DNA from: Rhodococcus sp. ARC_M6 | GTDB taxonomy: Bacteria; Actinomycetota; Actinomycetes; Mycobacteriales; Mycobacteriaceae | Direction: 5' to 3' | NCBI RefSeq assembly: GCF_022810305.1 | Contig: NZ_JALGQH010000025.1 | Span: 1-64,000, forward strand | DNA: 64,000 bases | In this document: piece after piece, positions 35,145 through 43,930 of the stretch | Layout: the number at the start of each line of letters is the position of its first letter | Numbering within the stretch: position 1 is the first letter of the stretch | Notes under the pieces: generated by a model | Told to the model about the DNA's origin: nothing | What the model saw: the letters and a program-made list of their open reading frames with translations, nothing else | Databases searched by the model: none | Position numbers and translations under genes: made by a program

Positions 35145-36644
35145 GTGAGTATCAGTCTTCCTGATCTGGTTGTCCTCCGTACTATCGATGTGCCGGAAGG
35201 CTTTCTGGTGTCCGAGATCAAGGCACCCAAGGGGGTCGGTCGAGGTTTCCGCTGTCTGTACCGCGAGTTCGCGGACGACGATTCGGGCCTCGCGCCGAAC
35301 ATGCGAGAGTTGATCGAGTTTCGGCGGAGGCTGCCCGACAACGATCGACGCACACTCGATTCGTTGTTTCTGTGGCCGCTCGAAATTGTCGAATCGAACG
35401 GCGCCGCAGTGGGTTACATCACCGGGGTTCTACCCGCCCGATTCGAAGAGAGTCTGCACACGCCACATTCTGGGCAGGTGAAGGTAGCCAGAACTCTGGA
35501 TTGGCTCAACAGTCCCGAACATTCGCGTGCGGTCGAGGCTTCGCTTGTTGTCGAACCTGACGACATCATCTCGCGAATTACCTACTGTGCCCAAATTGCT
35601 CGCGCCGTTCACTTCCTGCATTCTCGTTCCGTTGTGTTCGGGGACATCGGTCCGCTTCGGGTGGTGTGGAGCGCAGATCCGATCGACGTTGTATTGCTTG
35701 CGTCGGAGTTCACATTGAGCAGTTCCTCGGGGTCGAGTATTCCGGAGATACATGCACCAGGCATGAAACCGCCCGAATCTGTTCGTGGGCAGACGGTTCA
35801 GGATCTTGGCACGGACCGATACAAATTGGCAGTGCTGTTTCGCGATATTCTGGGCGTCGGTGGTGACCGGAGTTCGGTGCTGGCTGCACTGGCGGGACGA
35901 ATTGATCACGACGGAATTGTATTGTTCGAGAGTGGACTCGGCGGCAAGAGCGAACTTCGCCCGAGTGCACTGGATTGGTACGAGTACTTTTACAGCCAGA
36001 TCATGTCGCTGTCGACTCCGCCCTCCATCGGCATGTTCGGTGCAGTTCCTGGACATGGTCTGCGCAATCAATACATCGAATTCACTTGGCACGCTGCGGG
36101 ATATCGAGAACTTGCACTCGAAACGCCGTGGGGCGAGATCCACAAGCTCGATATCAGCGAGTCGAAACATCTGCTCATGCTCAAACAATCGGGACAGTTC
36201 CGGTTGACAGCGTCGAATCGCAATGGCACCACGGAGCGGTTGAGTGACGTCGTGTACGCGTTCGATCCGCCGGCCGTGCGATTTATGGAAGTTCCCGAGT
36301 TGGGCGGCGTCGAAAAGGCGATGACAGGGCTCGATTCGACGATACTGTCGGACAAAGTTGTGGAGGGTGCAGAATTCAGTTGGCTCGACGGAGGTTTCGA
36401 CGCCGTAGCGTCGCCTCAGCTGCCGCCGTTGCCGGATCTTCCGCAGTTCGCATCGGCGGGAGTGGCTCTGGAACAGGTGGACTGGCAGGGGTTGACCGCA
36501 GTCATCGATGACGTCATGCGTGCCGCGGATACCGAAGTTCGGGGCGGAGTACGCGCCAGGTGCAGCCTCCGGACATCCGCGGCGATGGTGGTCAGTCGAG
36601 TGCAATCACTGGCGTCAAGAGTCGTCAACGCGCGATCGAAGTGA
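35145..36644 (+). CDS. degenerate protein-kinase-like protein
   Basis: 499 residues. Residues about 155-175 (AVHFLHSRSVVFGDIGPLRVV) correspond to the catalytic loop of kinases of the type found in Ter/conflict loci, which usually read GD-N-P-N. Here the expected asparagine is missing. The DFG-equivalent reads VLLASEF, without the metal-binding aspartate. TDRYKLAVLFRDIL near 224 matches the F helix region of such kinases. It therefore looks like a pseudokinase. The C-terminal 220 residues include a beta-sandwich-like stretch (FTWHAAGYRELALETPWGE ... FRLTASNRNGTTERLSDV). GTG 35145 has AGGAAG upstream. It ends the operon; no clear terminator follows. Confidence 0.72.
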   Translation: MSISLPDLVVLRTIDVPEGFLVSEIKAPKGVGRGFRCLYREFADDDSGLAPNMRELIEFRRRLPDNDRRTLDSLFLWPLEIVESNGAAVGYITGVLPARFEESLHTPHSGQVKVARTLDWLNSPEHSRAVEASLVVEPDDIISRITYCAQIARAVHFLHSRSVVFGDIGPLRVVWSADPIDVVLLASEFTLSSSSGSSIPEIHAPGMKPPESVRGQTVQDLGTDRYKLAVLFRDILGVGGDRSSVLAALAGRIDHDGIVLFESGLGGKSELRPSALDWYEYFYSQIMSLSTPPSIGMFGAVPGHGLRNQYIEFTWHAAGYRELALETPWGEIHKLDISESKHLLMLKQSGQFRLTASNRNGTTERLSDVVYAFDPPAVRFMEVPELGGVEKAMTGLDSTILSDKVVEGAEFSWLDGGFDAVASPQLPPLPDLPQFASAGVALEQVDWQGLTAVIDDVMRAADTEVRGGVRARCSLRTSAAMVVSRVQSLASRVVNARSK

Positions 36645-36701
36645 ATAACGCGACTGGCTCCGGGTACTCCGAAAACATCGGCAAGTGTGGAGGAGTCAAT
36701 C

Positions 36702-36935
36702 ATGCGTGTGAAAAGCCTGGTCGGGACCGGCGTCGTCGCGTTCGCGCTGGTCGCTGGTCCCGTCTCGATTGCGTCCGCCGAAGACTCGGAACCTGGGGGT
36801 TCGGGAAGTCTACCGAACGCGCTGACCTGCGAGAGCGTCTTCGACGCCCTGGAGGACAACAGCCCGGAGTGGGCTGACGAAGGGATCGATCAGGTCGAAG
36901 ACTGGTGCGAGATGATCACCGGTGAGGAGGACTGA
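36702..36935 (+). CDS. small secreted protein with a cysteine pair
   Basis: 77 residues. The N-terminus MRVKSLVGTG followed by a hydrophobic core and SIASA/EDSE is a classical signal peptide. The mature part is about 51 residues, acidic (ending ITGEED), with two cysteines (LTCESVF and DWCEMI) that could form one disulfide. ATG 36702 has a good GGAGG ribosome site at 36689-36694. It lies 57 bases after the large operon on the same strand and could be read through from it or be independent. No family recognised. Confidence 0.72.
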   Translation: MRVKSLVGTGVVAFALVAGPVSIASAEDSEPGGSGSLPNALTCESVFDALEDNSPEWADEGIDQVEDWCEMITGEED

Positions 36936-36938
36936 CCG

Positions 36939-37364
36939 TCAGCCGCGCGCGATCACTCGCTTCGACAGTCTCCAGCGGCCATCCTCGAGTTCGAACTCGT
37001 CGGCGTAACTCCCGACGCCGCTCAGCCGAGGTGCAGTAGCGGTATCGACGTAGAACGTCCACACAGCCTCGGCGAGCGCAGTCGTCTCCGAGGTGACATC
37101 GACGGCGATAGCGGTGGTGACGTGGCGGGTGAACGTGCCCGGTCCCTGAATTCCGGCGCTACGACGCTCACGCACGCCGGCCGCAATTTCGTCGCGGCCG
37201 CGTCGTACCTGCGTCGGCAATCCGCGGTCCGGGTTGGCGGGCATCGTCCATTCGGCCTGGTGAGTGAACTGTTCGACGTAGTCCTCGACGGTTCCGGTAT
37301 CTGCGAGGTGTGCGATCCGTGCGAGGGTGGTTCGGATCTGCTCGGCCGGGCTTTCGGGCTGCAT
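36939..37364 (-). CDS. SnoaL-like (NTF2 fold) protein
   Basis: 141 residues with the SnoaL/NTF2-like layout: an N-terminal helix pair (EQIRTTLARIAHLADTG), VEDYVEQFTHQAEWTMP, GRDEIAAGV, then beta strands ending in DEFELEDGRWRLSKRVI. The fold covers enzymes (isomerases, cyclases, dehydratases) and binding proteins, so the activity is unknown. ATG 37364 has a GAGGAG ribosome site. It is convergent with the small secreted protein (three-base gap) and divergent from the ABC importer. Confidence 0.85.
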   Translation of the reverse strand: MQPESPAEQIRTTLARIAHLADTGTVEDYVEQFTHQAEWTMPANPDRGLPTQVRRGRDEIAAGVRERRSAGIQGPGTFTRHVTTAIAVDVTSETTALAEAVWTFYVDTATAPRLSGVGSYADEFELEDGRWRLSKRVIARG

Positions 37365-37524
37365 GGGTCTCCTCGGTGTCGACGTCTGGTTTCTCGGACG
37401 CTATCGCGATGGTGTGCGGCACCGGGAGTGCTGTCCCGTTGAGCGGTAGACAGACTCACGAGTTCAGATCACGGTGAGTTCAACTATGTCCTCAGTATCG
37501 GGGGAAATGATTAAGTGTGTTTAT

Positions 37525-37540
37525 CAAGGCAGGCGCCTTG
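37525..37540 (+). other. short hairpin in the leader of the ABC importer operon
   Basis: CAAGGC at 37525-37530 pairs with GCCTTG at 37535-37540 around an AGGC loop. It lies just before a candidate leader ORF and 200 bases before the importer operon. Apart from this and the leader ORF I see nothing convincing in the 376-base gap from 37365 to 37740. Confidence 0.35.
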
Positions 37541-37561
37541 AATCTGACCGGAAGGTTTACC

Positions 37562-37591
37562 GTGTCCGTCCCTCTGCGATGTCTGCGCTGA
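37562..37591 (+). CDS. candidate leader peptide upstream of the ABC importer (speculative)
   Basis: A nine-codon reading frame, GTG 37562 to TGA 37589-37591, reads V-S-V-P-L-R-C-L-R. GGAAGG at 37550-37555 sits six bases before the GTG, which is the best ribosome site in this intergenic region. Short leaders that end near a cysteine codon control sulfur genes in other actinobacteria. That would fit the TauD-like gene at the end of the operon. The frame is so short that chance is a real alternative. Confidence 0.25.
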   Translation: MSVPLRCLR

Positions 37592-37740
37592 TTTCTTCAG
37601 TGCCACACCGGCTGGCGTAGCCCTCACTTCCCCTTCATTACCGGGGTGTTCGAGGCCGCCAGGACGATACACATTTCGTTTCGCATGCCCGCACCCTGAG
37701 TGCGCTGCTGCGGACCCTCGTACGAAGGACCAAAACTGTC

Positions 37741-39345
37741 GTGAACTCGTCTCTTTCGACGGCCGGCCTCGACCGCCGTGCCTTTTTCCGTGGCAGTGCC
37801 ATTGCTGCGCTTGCAATCTTCGGTAGCGGTTCGCTCGCTGCGTGCTCTTCGGCGGTTGGTGAACAGTCTTCCGGGGCCGGAGAATCCGTGAATCCGGTTC
37901 GCGGCGGCACACTGACGCTGGCAATCCCGGACGACATCAGCCCGTCAGCATTGCTGACCAGCACCACCGCAGCGGGTGTCACCCTTTCCGGTCTCGTGTA
38001 CGAGACATTGACCCGGTATCCGCTCGATTCCGTAGTGCCCCAGCCTGTTCTGGCGAAGGACTGGAAGCTTTCGGACGACGGTCTCACGCTGACGCTGAAT
38101 TTGCGTGACGACGTCACGTTCCACAGCGGTCGACCGTTCACCTCGGCAGACGCAGAGTTTTCGCTTCGCGCCTACGCCGACCCCAAGTTCTCCGCCCAGC
38201 TCAGAAGTACCGCCGCCGCTATCACCGGGTTCGATTCCTCGAACCCACACACCCTGGTCATCACCCTCGCGCATAGAACCGGCAATATCTTCGACTTGCT
38301 CGACCTGGCACCCATTTTCGACTCCCAGACGTTTGACAAGGCAGTAACCGGTGAATCTTTCATCGGCACAGGACCATTCGTATTCGTTTCACGGACGCCG
38401 AACAGTGCAATCTCGTTCGAACGCAACCCGAACTACTGGATTGCGGAGCGGCCGTACCTCGATCGGGTGGAAGCGCGCATCGTTCCCGATTCGCAGGCAC
38501 GTCTGACTTCACTGAAATCGGGCCAGGTCGCGCTGGTCTCTCCGGCTTGGTTGACCTTCCGGGACTCGCAGACGTTGGCCAAGACCAGCGGCTTCGAAAC
38601 GACGTCGATCGACGGGGCCGAATTGCAGATCTATCTCGGCGCCAATGTGACCGCCGAGGGGCTGACTGACGTCCGGACGCGAAAAGCCTTGGCCTATGCA
38701 ATCGATCGAGAACGCATCATGACGGAGGTCTATCGCGACACGGGTTACGCCGTGAATCTGCCGTGGCCGAAATCGTCGCCGGCGTACGACGCTGCCAAGA
38801 ACTCGACGTATACCCGTGACGTTGCGAAGGCCCGCGGGTTGGTGAGTGAGGTCGGAGCGCTGCCGACGATTTCATTGACCTATACCGGCGCAAGCCCGGA
38901 TTTCGAGGCGGCAGCGCAGATCGTTCAGGCCAATCTTGCCGAGGCTGGAATCACCGTCGAGTTGGATCCCGTCGAGGCAACTATCTTTTTCAAACAGCTG
39001 ATCGGCGCTGAGTTCAAGGGTCTGTGGTTGACCAATCACACGTTTGCCCAGTATGTTCCGTCGACGTTGACGGTCAGTGCCTATCCCTTCAACGCCGCCC
39101 ACAACGCATCCAAGTTCAGTTCGCCGGCGTACTCGGCAGTGGCCGACGCTGCATGGCAGGTACCGGATGGTTCGAGTGACGCGGCCAAGAAGCTGTACGC
39201 CGATCTGGGAACGCAACTACTCGACGAGTTGTTCCTGATCGAGATCGGCGTGGTCGTTCCGCAGGTATCAGCGGCATCCACAGTTCGTGATCTTGCGTGG
39301 ACAAAGGGTCGTCAGCCGCAGTTCGCCAACACCTTCCTGGCCTAG
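37741..39345 (+). CDS. ABC transporter substrate-binding lipoprotein (family 5)
   Basis: 534 residues of solute-binding protein family 5 (oligopeptide/nickel type). The N-terminus has a twin-arginine-like DRRAFFRG, a hydrophobic stretch and the lipobox LAACSS, so it is probably a membrane-anchored lipoprotein. Family landmarks are GGTLTLAIPDDI, LSGLVYETLTRYP, VPQPVLAKDWKLSDDGLTLTL, LRDDVTFHSGRPFTSADAEFS and GTGPFVFV. The start is GTG 37741 (VNSSLSTAG). It begins an operon with two permeases, a double ATPase and a TauD-like dioxygenase. The ligand may be an organosulfur or related compound, inferred from that last gene. Confidence 0.9.
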   Translation: MNSSLSTAGLDRRAFFRGSAIAALAIFGSGSLAACSSAVGEQSSGAGESVNPVRGGTLTLAIPDDISPSALLTSTTAAGVTLSGLVYETLTRYPLDSVVPQPVLAKDWKLSDDGLTLTLNLRDDVTFHSGRPFTSADAEFSLRAYADPKFSAQLRSTAAAITGFDSSNPHTLVITLAHRTGNIFDLLDLAPIFDSQTFDKAVTGESFIGTGPFVFVSRTPNSAISFERNPNYWIAERPYLDRVEARIVPDSQARLTSLKSGQVALVSPAWLTFRDSQTLAKTSGFETTSIDGAELQIYLGANVTAEGLTDVRTRKALAYAIDRERIMTEVYRDTGYAVNLPWPKSSPAYDAAKNSTYTRDVAKARGLVSEVGALPTISLTYTGASPDFEAAAQIVQANLAEAGITVELDPVEATIFFKQLIGAEFKGLWLTNHTFAQYVPSTLTVSAYPFNAAHNASKFSSPAYSAVADAAWQVPDGSSDAAKKLYADLGTQLLDELFLIEIGVVVPQVSAASTVRDLAWTKGRQPQFANTFLA

Positions 39346-39353
39346 GGGAGAAC

Positions 39354-40313
39354 ATGATTCGCTATGTTGCCGGCCGAATACCGTCGGCGGTGGTGGTTCT
39401 CTTTCTGGCGTCACTTCTGATCTTCTCGGTGATGCGACTCGTGCCTGGTGATCCTGCGTTGGCGCTGGCCGGCCCGGATGCGACGCCCGAATCGATTGCA
39501 GCCATTCGTCATTCGCTCGGTCTGGACAAGTCGATTCCGGCGCAGTACATTTCGTGGATCGGCGACGTGCTGACGCTGGATCTGGGACGTTCGTTTGTCC
39601 TCGGTGGCCAGATTTCAGATCTGGTGCTGGCAGGTTTGGGCAATACAGCAGTTCTGGCCGGCAGCGCATTGCTCGTGGCTGTGGTGCTGAGCTTGGTCCT
39701 GAGTGTGGCGGTGGTGGTGTGGCCGAAGAAGTGGCTCACATCGGCGGTGAACGTTCTCAACACTCTGTCGGTGGCATTGCCCAATTTTGTGACCGGTGTT
39801 CTGCTTGTCCTGGTCTTTGCCATAGTGATTCCGGTGCTGCCGTCCGGCGGCGTTCCGCCTGGCGGGTACCTTGCTCATCCCGACATCACGCTTCAGTATC
39901 TGGTGCTGCCGTCTCTGTGCCTGGCCCTTCCGGTCGCGGCCGCCTTGACCAGATTTCTCTCGGAAGCCCTGCGTACCGAGATGGCGCAGCAGTACGTGAT
40001 CACGGCCCAGGCTGCTGGTGTGTCTCGATGGAACCTGGTCACGCGCAGTGCGTTACGTAACGCACTGCCGACCATGCTTACTGTGCTCGGAATCCAGACC
40101 GGCCACCTCCTCGGCGGTGCAGTTCTGGTGGAAGCAATCTTTGCCTGGCCGGGAATCGGTCAGTTGATCGAGCAGGGAATCGGCCGACGTGACTACCCGG
40201 TTGTGCAGGTGCTTCTCCTGCTGTCGGTCACGATCTTCGTCTTGATTCAGCTTGTGACCGACATCGTGCACGCCTACCTTGACCCACGGATCCGAATCGG
40301 AGGCCAATCATGA
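39354..40313 (+). CDS. ABC transporter permease, DppB-type
   Basis: 319 residues, the first permease of a peptide/nickel-type importer. The N-terminal IRYVAGRIPSAVVVLFLASLLIF with VPGDPA is typical of DppB-like proteins. About six membrane helices follow. The EAA-type coupling loop is visible as EALRTEMAQQYVITAQAAGVSRW. ATG 39354 is used, with GGGGAG seven bases before it. The stop overlaps the start of the second permease (ATGA at 40310-40313). Confidence 0.92.
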   Translation: MIRYVAGRIPSAVVVLFLASLLIFSVMRLVPGDPALALAGPDATPESIAAIRHSLGLDKSIPAQYISWIGDVLTLDLGRSFVLGGQISDLVLAGLGNTAVLAGSALLVAVVLSLVLSVAVVVWPKKWLTSAVNVLNTLSVALPNFVTGVLLVLVFAIVIPVLPSGGVPPGGYLAHPDITLQYLVLPSLCLALPVAAALTRFLSEALRTEMAQQYVITAQAAGVSRWNLVTRSALRNALPTMLTVLGIQTGHLLGGAVLVEAIFAWPGIGQLIEQGIGRRDYPVVQVLLLLSVTIFVLIQLVTDIVHAYLDPRIRIGGQS

Positions 40314-41164
40314 CTGTTGTCGATCATCCCGTCGACCTCGAGGTTCGTCGATCGCGGCCCGTCCTTGCGGCTCTGACACACGGTCAGGGTTTGGCTGGTG
40401 TCCTGATTCTGTTGGTCATCGCGGCAGCGGGAATTGCAGCACCACTGCTGACGCACTACGGGCCCAACGAGCAGATCGAGGGCGCAAATCTGTTGGGCGC
40501 CAGTGCCCAGCACTGGTTCGGGACTGATCAGGTGAACCGTGACGTCTTCACTCGTTCGCTTTACGGCATCCGGATCAACCTCGTCATTGTGCTGGTCGCC
40601 GTGCCGTTGGGCGCGATTATCGGCTCACTGGCCGGCCTGGTGTCGAGTATCAATCCCGTTGCCGACGTCATCGCCCAGCGCATCTTCGACGTGATTCTTG
40701 CTTTCCCACTGTTGATTCTGGCGATTACCTTGGTCGCGATCACCGGCCCCGGGGTCGGCCCGGTCATTGCCGTGATCGTGGCTGCGGAAATACCGTTGTT
40801 CGGGCGTCTGGTGCGCACGACGGTTCTCAAGGTGCGGGAGTTGCCGTTCGTGGAATCTGCCGAGGTAATCGGCGCGAGTCGATGGTGGGTGCTCCGTAAG
40901 CATGTGTTGCCCAACGCTATCGAACCTTTGGGTGTGCAGATTGCGCTCTCGATGTCGGTCGCAGTATTTGCGGAAAGCGCGATGAGTTTCCTGGGCATCG
41001 GGGTTCGTCCGCCGGATCCGTCGTTGGGATCCATCATCGCCGGCGCTATCCCCAATCTTGATGCCAATCCGGCTTACGCAGTCGGACCGCTGGTGATCGT
41101 GTCGGCGTTGGTCCTGAGCTTCCTTCTGATTGCCCAGTCCCTCGGCCGGGCCCGCCGTATCTGA
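40310..41164 (+). CDS. ABC transporter permease, DppC-type
   Basis: 284 residues, the second permease. The pattern is that of DppC-like proteins: an early membrane helix, then the HWFGTDQVNRDVFTRSLYGIRI segment, a cluster of helices, and the coupling loop VRELPFVESAEVIGASRWWVLRKHVLPNAIEPL. The start overlaps the upstream stop by four bases, so the two permeases are made in a matched ratio. Confidence 0.93.
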   Translation: MTVVDHPVDLEVRRSRPVLAALTHGQGLAGVLILLVIAAAGIAAPLLTHYGPNEQIEGANLLGASAQHWFGTDQVNRDVFTRSLYGIRINLVIVLVAVPLGAIIGSLAGLVSSINPVADVIAQRIFDVILAFPLLILAITLVAITGPGVGPVIAVIVAAEIPLFGRLVRTTVLKVRELPFVESAEVIGASRWWVLRKHVLPNAIEPLGVQIALSMSVAVFAESAMSFLGIGVRPPDPSLGSIIAGAIPNLDANPAYAVGPLVIVSALVLSFLLIAQSLGRARRI

Positions 41165-41189
41165 CTCCGCTACTTTGAAAGGACGAGCG

Positions 41190-42890
41190 ATGAAAACAGC
41201 AGCGAAACAAGCGGTCCTCTCCATCAAGGACCTGGTGATCACGTTCGGCGCCGACGGTTCCCGAGGCCCATTGACTACCGTCGTGGATCATGTGAATCTC
41301 GAAGTGAGACAAGGGGAAATTCTTGCATTGGTCGGCGAGTCGGGTTCCGGGAAGTCGCTGACCGCGCGGGCCGTTCTCGGACTGCTTCCGGACGGTGCGC
41401 AGGCGAGTGGGTCGATCGAACTCGATGGTGAGGAGGTGCTCGGAGCCGACGAGGCAACGTTGAATCAGGTACGAGGTATCAAGGCTGCGATGGTCTTCCA
41501 AGAACCTCAGACTGCACTCAATCCGGTTCAGAAGGTGGGGTGGCAGATCGCCCAGGTGCTGCGGGCCCACGGCAAGATTTCAAGGGCTGCAGCACGTTTC
41601 CGGGCGATCGAGCTGTTGGCGATGGTCGAGATTCCGGATCCGGAGCGTCGAGTCGACTGGTACCCGCATCAACTTTCGGGTGGCCAGAAGCAACGTGTGG
41701 TCATTGCTCTGGCGCTGTCGGGTTCACCGGACCTCCTGATTGCCGACGAGCCCACCACAGCGCTCGACGTGACGGTGCAGGCTGAGATTCTGGAACTGCT
41801 GAGAGATTTGCGGGATCGATCCGGAACCGCAATTCTGCTCATCACCCACAACATGGGCGTTGTAGCGGACATCGCCGACCGCGTGCTCGTGTTGAAGTCG
41901 GGGCAGGTGGTGGAGGAGCGGTCGGTCTTCGATCTTTTTGCGGCACCGACTGAGCCGTATACGAAGGCCCTCCTGGCTGCTGTTCCCCGGTTGCCGGAGG
42001 CTGGGCACGCAAGACCGGCCGTCGCTTTGGTCGAACGATTGGAAGACTCGCTTCTCACTCCGATTCTCCGGTTCGACGACGTATCCATCGTTTACCCGTC
42101 GCGGCTGGGTAACAAGGCGTTTCGGGCCGTCGACGGTGTGAGTCTGAGTGTGCGTCCGGGTGAGGTTGTCGGGCTGGTCGGCGAATCAGGCTCGGGTAAA
42201 ACAACTCTCGGGCGATCAGCCCTCGGGGTTATCCGGGCCACCAGTGGCAGTGTGAGCTTCGACGGCACGGATCTCGGGACGATCTCGGCAACCAACCTTC
42301 GAGGCCTGCGTAAGGGGATGGCTCTCATCCACCAGGATCCAGCGGCATCGCTTGATCCACGACGTTCGGTGGGCCAGAGCATCGGAGAGCCCCTCGAGGT
42401 TCATCGCTTTGCGACCGGCGCGCTGCTGCGGAACAGGGTGGGGGAGTTGCTCGAATCAGTCCGTCTACCAAGGTCTTTTGCGCATCGAGCACCGGGGGAG
42501 CTCTCCGGTGGGCAACGCCAGAGAGTTGCGCTCGCCCGCGCACTGGCGCTCGGGCCACGACTTTTGGTGGCGGACGAGCCGACCAGCGCGCTGGATGTGT
42601 CCGTTCAAGCTGATGTTTTGTCGCTTTTTGCCGATCTACGAGAGGAATACAACTTCGCATGCCTGTTCATCAGCCACGATCTGGCCGTTGTCCATCAGGT
42701 AGCCGATCGGGTAGCAGTACTTCGCAGCGGGGAATTGATCGAAGAGGGCCCCGCTGCAGAAGTATTTCGCTCACCGCGTCAGGACTACACCCGGCAATTG
42801 GTTGCGGCGGTTCCGATTCCGGATCCGCTGCGTCAGCGCGAAGGACGGGAACGTGCACGTGTGGCGCCCGACCTGACTGTTGCGGTTTGA
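41190..42890 (+). CDS. ABC transporter double ATPase (fused DppD/DppF type)
   Basis: 566 residues with two complete ABC ATPase domains in one chain. First: Walker A GESGSGKS, signature LSGGQKQRV, Walker B LLIADEPTTALD. Second: GESGSGKTT, LSGGQRQRVALARAL and LLVADEPTSALD. It energises the peptide-type importer by ATP hydrolysis, and the fusion replaces the usual separate DppD and DppF subunits. ATG 41190 is preceded by GAAAGGA and lies 25 bases after the second permease gene. Confidence 0.94.
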   Translation: MKTAAKQAVLSIKDLVITFGADGSRGPLTTVVDHVNLEVRQGEILALVGESGSGKSLTARAVLGLLPDGAQASGSIELDGEEVLGADEATLNQVRGIKAAMVFQEPQTALNPVQKVGWQIAQVLRAHGKISRAAARFRAIELLAMVEIPDPERRVDWYPHQLSGGQKQRVVIALALSGSPDLLIADEPTTALDVTVQAEILELLRDLRDRSGTAILLITHNMGVVADIADRVLVLKSGQVVEERSVFDLFAAPTEPYTKALLAAVPRLPEAGHARPAVALVERLEDSLLTPILRFDDVSIVYPSRLGNKAFRAVDGVSLSVRPGEVVGLVGESGSGKTTLGRSALGVIRATSGSVSFDGTDLGTISATNLRGLRKGMALIHQDPAASLDPRRSVGQSIGEPLEVHRFATGALLRNRVGELLESVRLPRSFAHRAPGELSGGQRQRVALARALALGPRLLVADEPTSALDVSVQADVLSLFADLREEYNFACLFISHDLAVVHQVADRVAVLRSGELIEEGPAAEVFRSPRQDYTRQLVAAVPIPDPLRQREGRERARVAPDLTVAV

Positions 42891-42946
42891 CCCATCTGCA
42901 CGTTCGACACCAACTTCTTTCACTTTAGATTCCCCAGGAGAATTTC

Positions 42947-43921
42947 ATGTCCATCAGTGAACTCGAGCGCGTAACCCTTACCCCCGAAGCGATTTACGCA
43001 GCCGGCGGCATCACCGTCCACAAGGTCGGAGAGCTGATCGGAGCCCGGATCGACGGAGTTCATCTCTCCGGTGATCTCTCCGAAGAGACGGCCTACGCAA
43101 TTCGATATGCATTGGCGGCGCACAAGGTTGTGTTCTTCCGCGGCCAGCAGCACCTCGACGACGTGTCGCAGTACGAATTTGCGGGAACCCTCGGCACCCA
43201 GACCACCACGCACCCCACGCTCACGTCCAAGGACAACAAGCTGTTGGTACTCGACGGCGCCGCCAGCAGTTGGCACACCGACGTCACGTTCATCGACCGC
43301 ATCCCGAAGGCGTCGATCCTGCGCCCCACCACCATTCCCGAGTACGGCGGAGCCACCACCTGGGCGTCCACGACCGCTGCGTACAACCAGCTGCCGCACT
43401 CACTCAAGGTTCTGGTCGAGAACCTGCGTGCCGTTCATACCAATGCTTACGACTACGGAGAGATCGTGGACAAGGTGCAGCAGGGTAACTCTCAGCGCGT
43501 GACCAATTACGGTGAATTCACGCGGGAGATCTACGAGACGGAGCATCCGGTGGTCCGCATCCACCCGGTGACGGGGGAGAAGACTCTGCTTCTGGGTCAC
43601 TTCGTCAAGGAATTTGTCGGACTCAAGCCGTCAGAGTCGGTAGCTCTCTATCAGCTGCTGCAGGCTCGAATCATCAAGTTGGAAAACACCGTTCGCTGGT
43701 CGTGGGCTCCCGGTGATCTGGCAATCTGGGACAACCAGGCCACCCAGCACTACGGCGTTTCCGATTACGGAACCCAGGCGCGCAGCGTGCACCGCGTGAC
43801 ACTGGCCGGCGACGTACCCGTCGACGTCCGTGGTGAGTCCAGTCGCATCATCAAGGGCGACGCGTCCGAGTTCTCGATCATCGAGGACGTCGAGCGACTG
43901 CCCGGGTTTGCCACCAACTGA
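42947..43921 (+). CDS. TauD/TfdA family Fe(II)/2-oxoglutarate dioxygenase
   Basis: 324 residues. The iron-binding facial triad is visible: WHTD (H and D of HxD) and the distal His in [11 protein letters not shown], with the 2-oxoglutarate arginine expected in the following SVHRVTL segment. The family includes taurine dioxygenase and alkylsulfatases, which release sulfite or sulfate from organosulfur compounds, as well as 2,4-D dioxygenases. ATG 42947 has AGGAG upstream. As the last gene of the importer operon it probably degrades the imported compound, most simply a sulfonate or sulfate ester; this is an inference. It is convergent with the racemase/arginase-like gene (nine bases). Confidence 0.9.
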   Translation: MSISELERVTLTPEAIYAAGGITVHKVGELIGARIDGVHLSGDLSEETAYAIRYALAAHKVVFFRGQQHLDDVSQYEFAGTLGTQTTTHPTLTSKDNKLLVLDGAASSWHTDVTFIDRIPKASILRPTTIPEYGGATTWASTTAAYNQLPHSLKVLVENLRAVHTNAYDYGEIVDKVQQGNSQRVTNYGEFTREIYETEHPVVRIHPVTGEKTLLLGHFVKEFVGLKPSESVALYQLLQARIIKLENTVRWSWAPGDLAIWDNQATQHYGVSDYGTQARSVHRVTLAGDVPVDVRGESSRIIKGDASEFSIIEDVERLPGFATN

Positions 43922-43930
43922 TCGAGAGTT

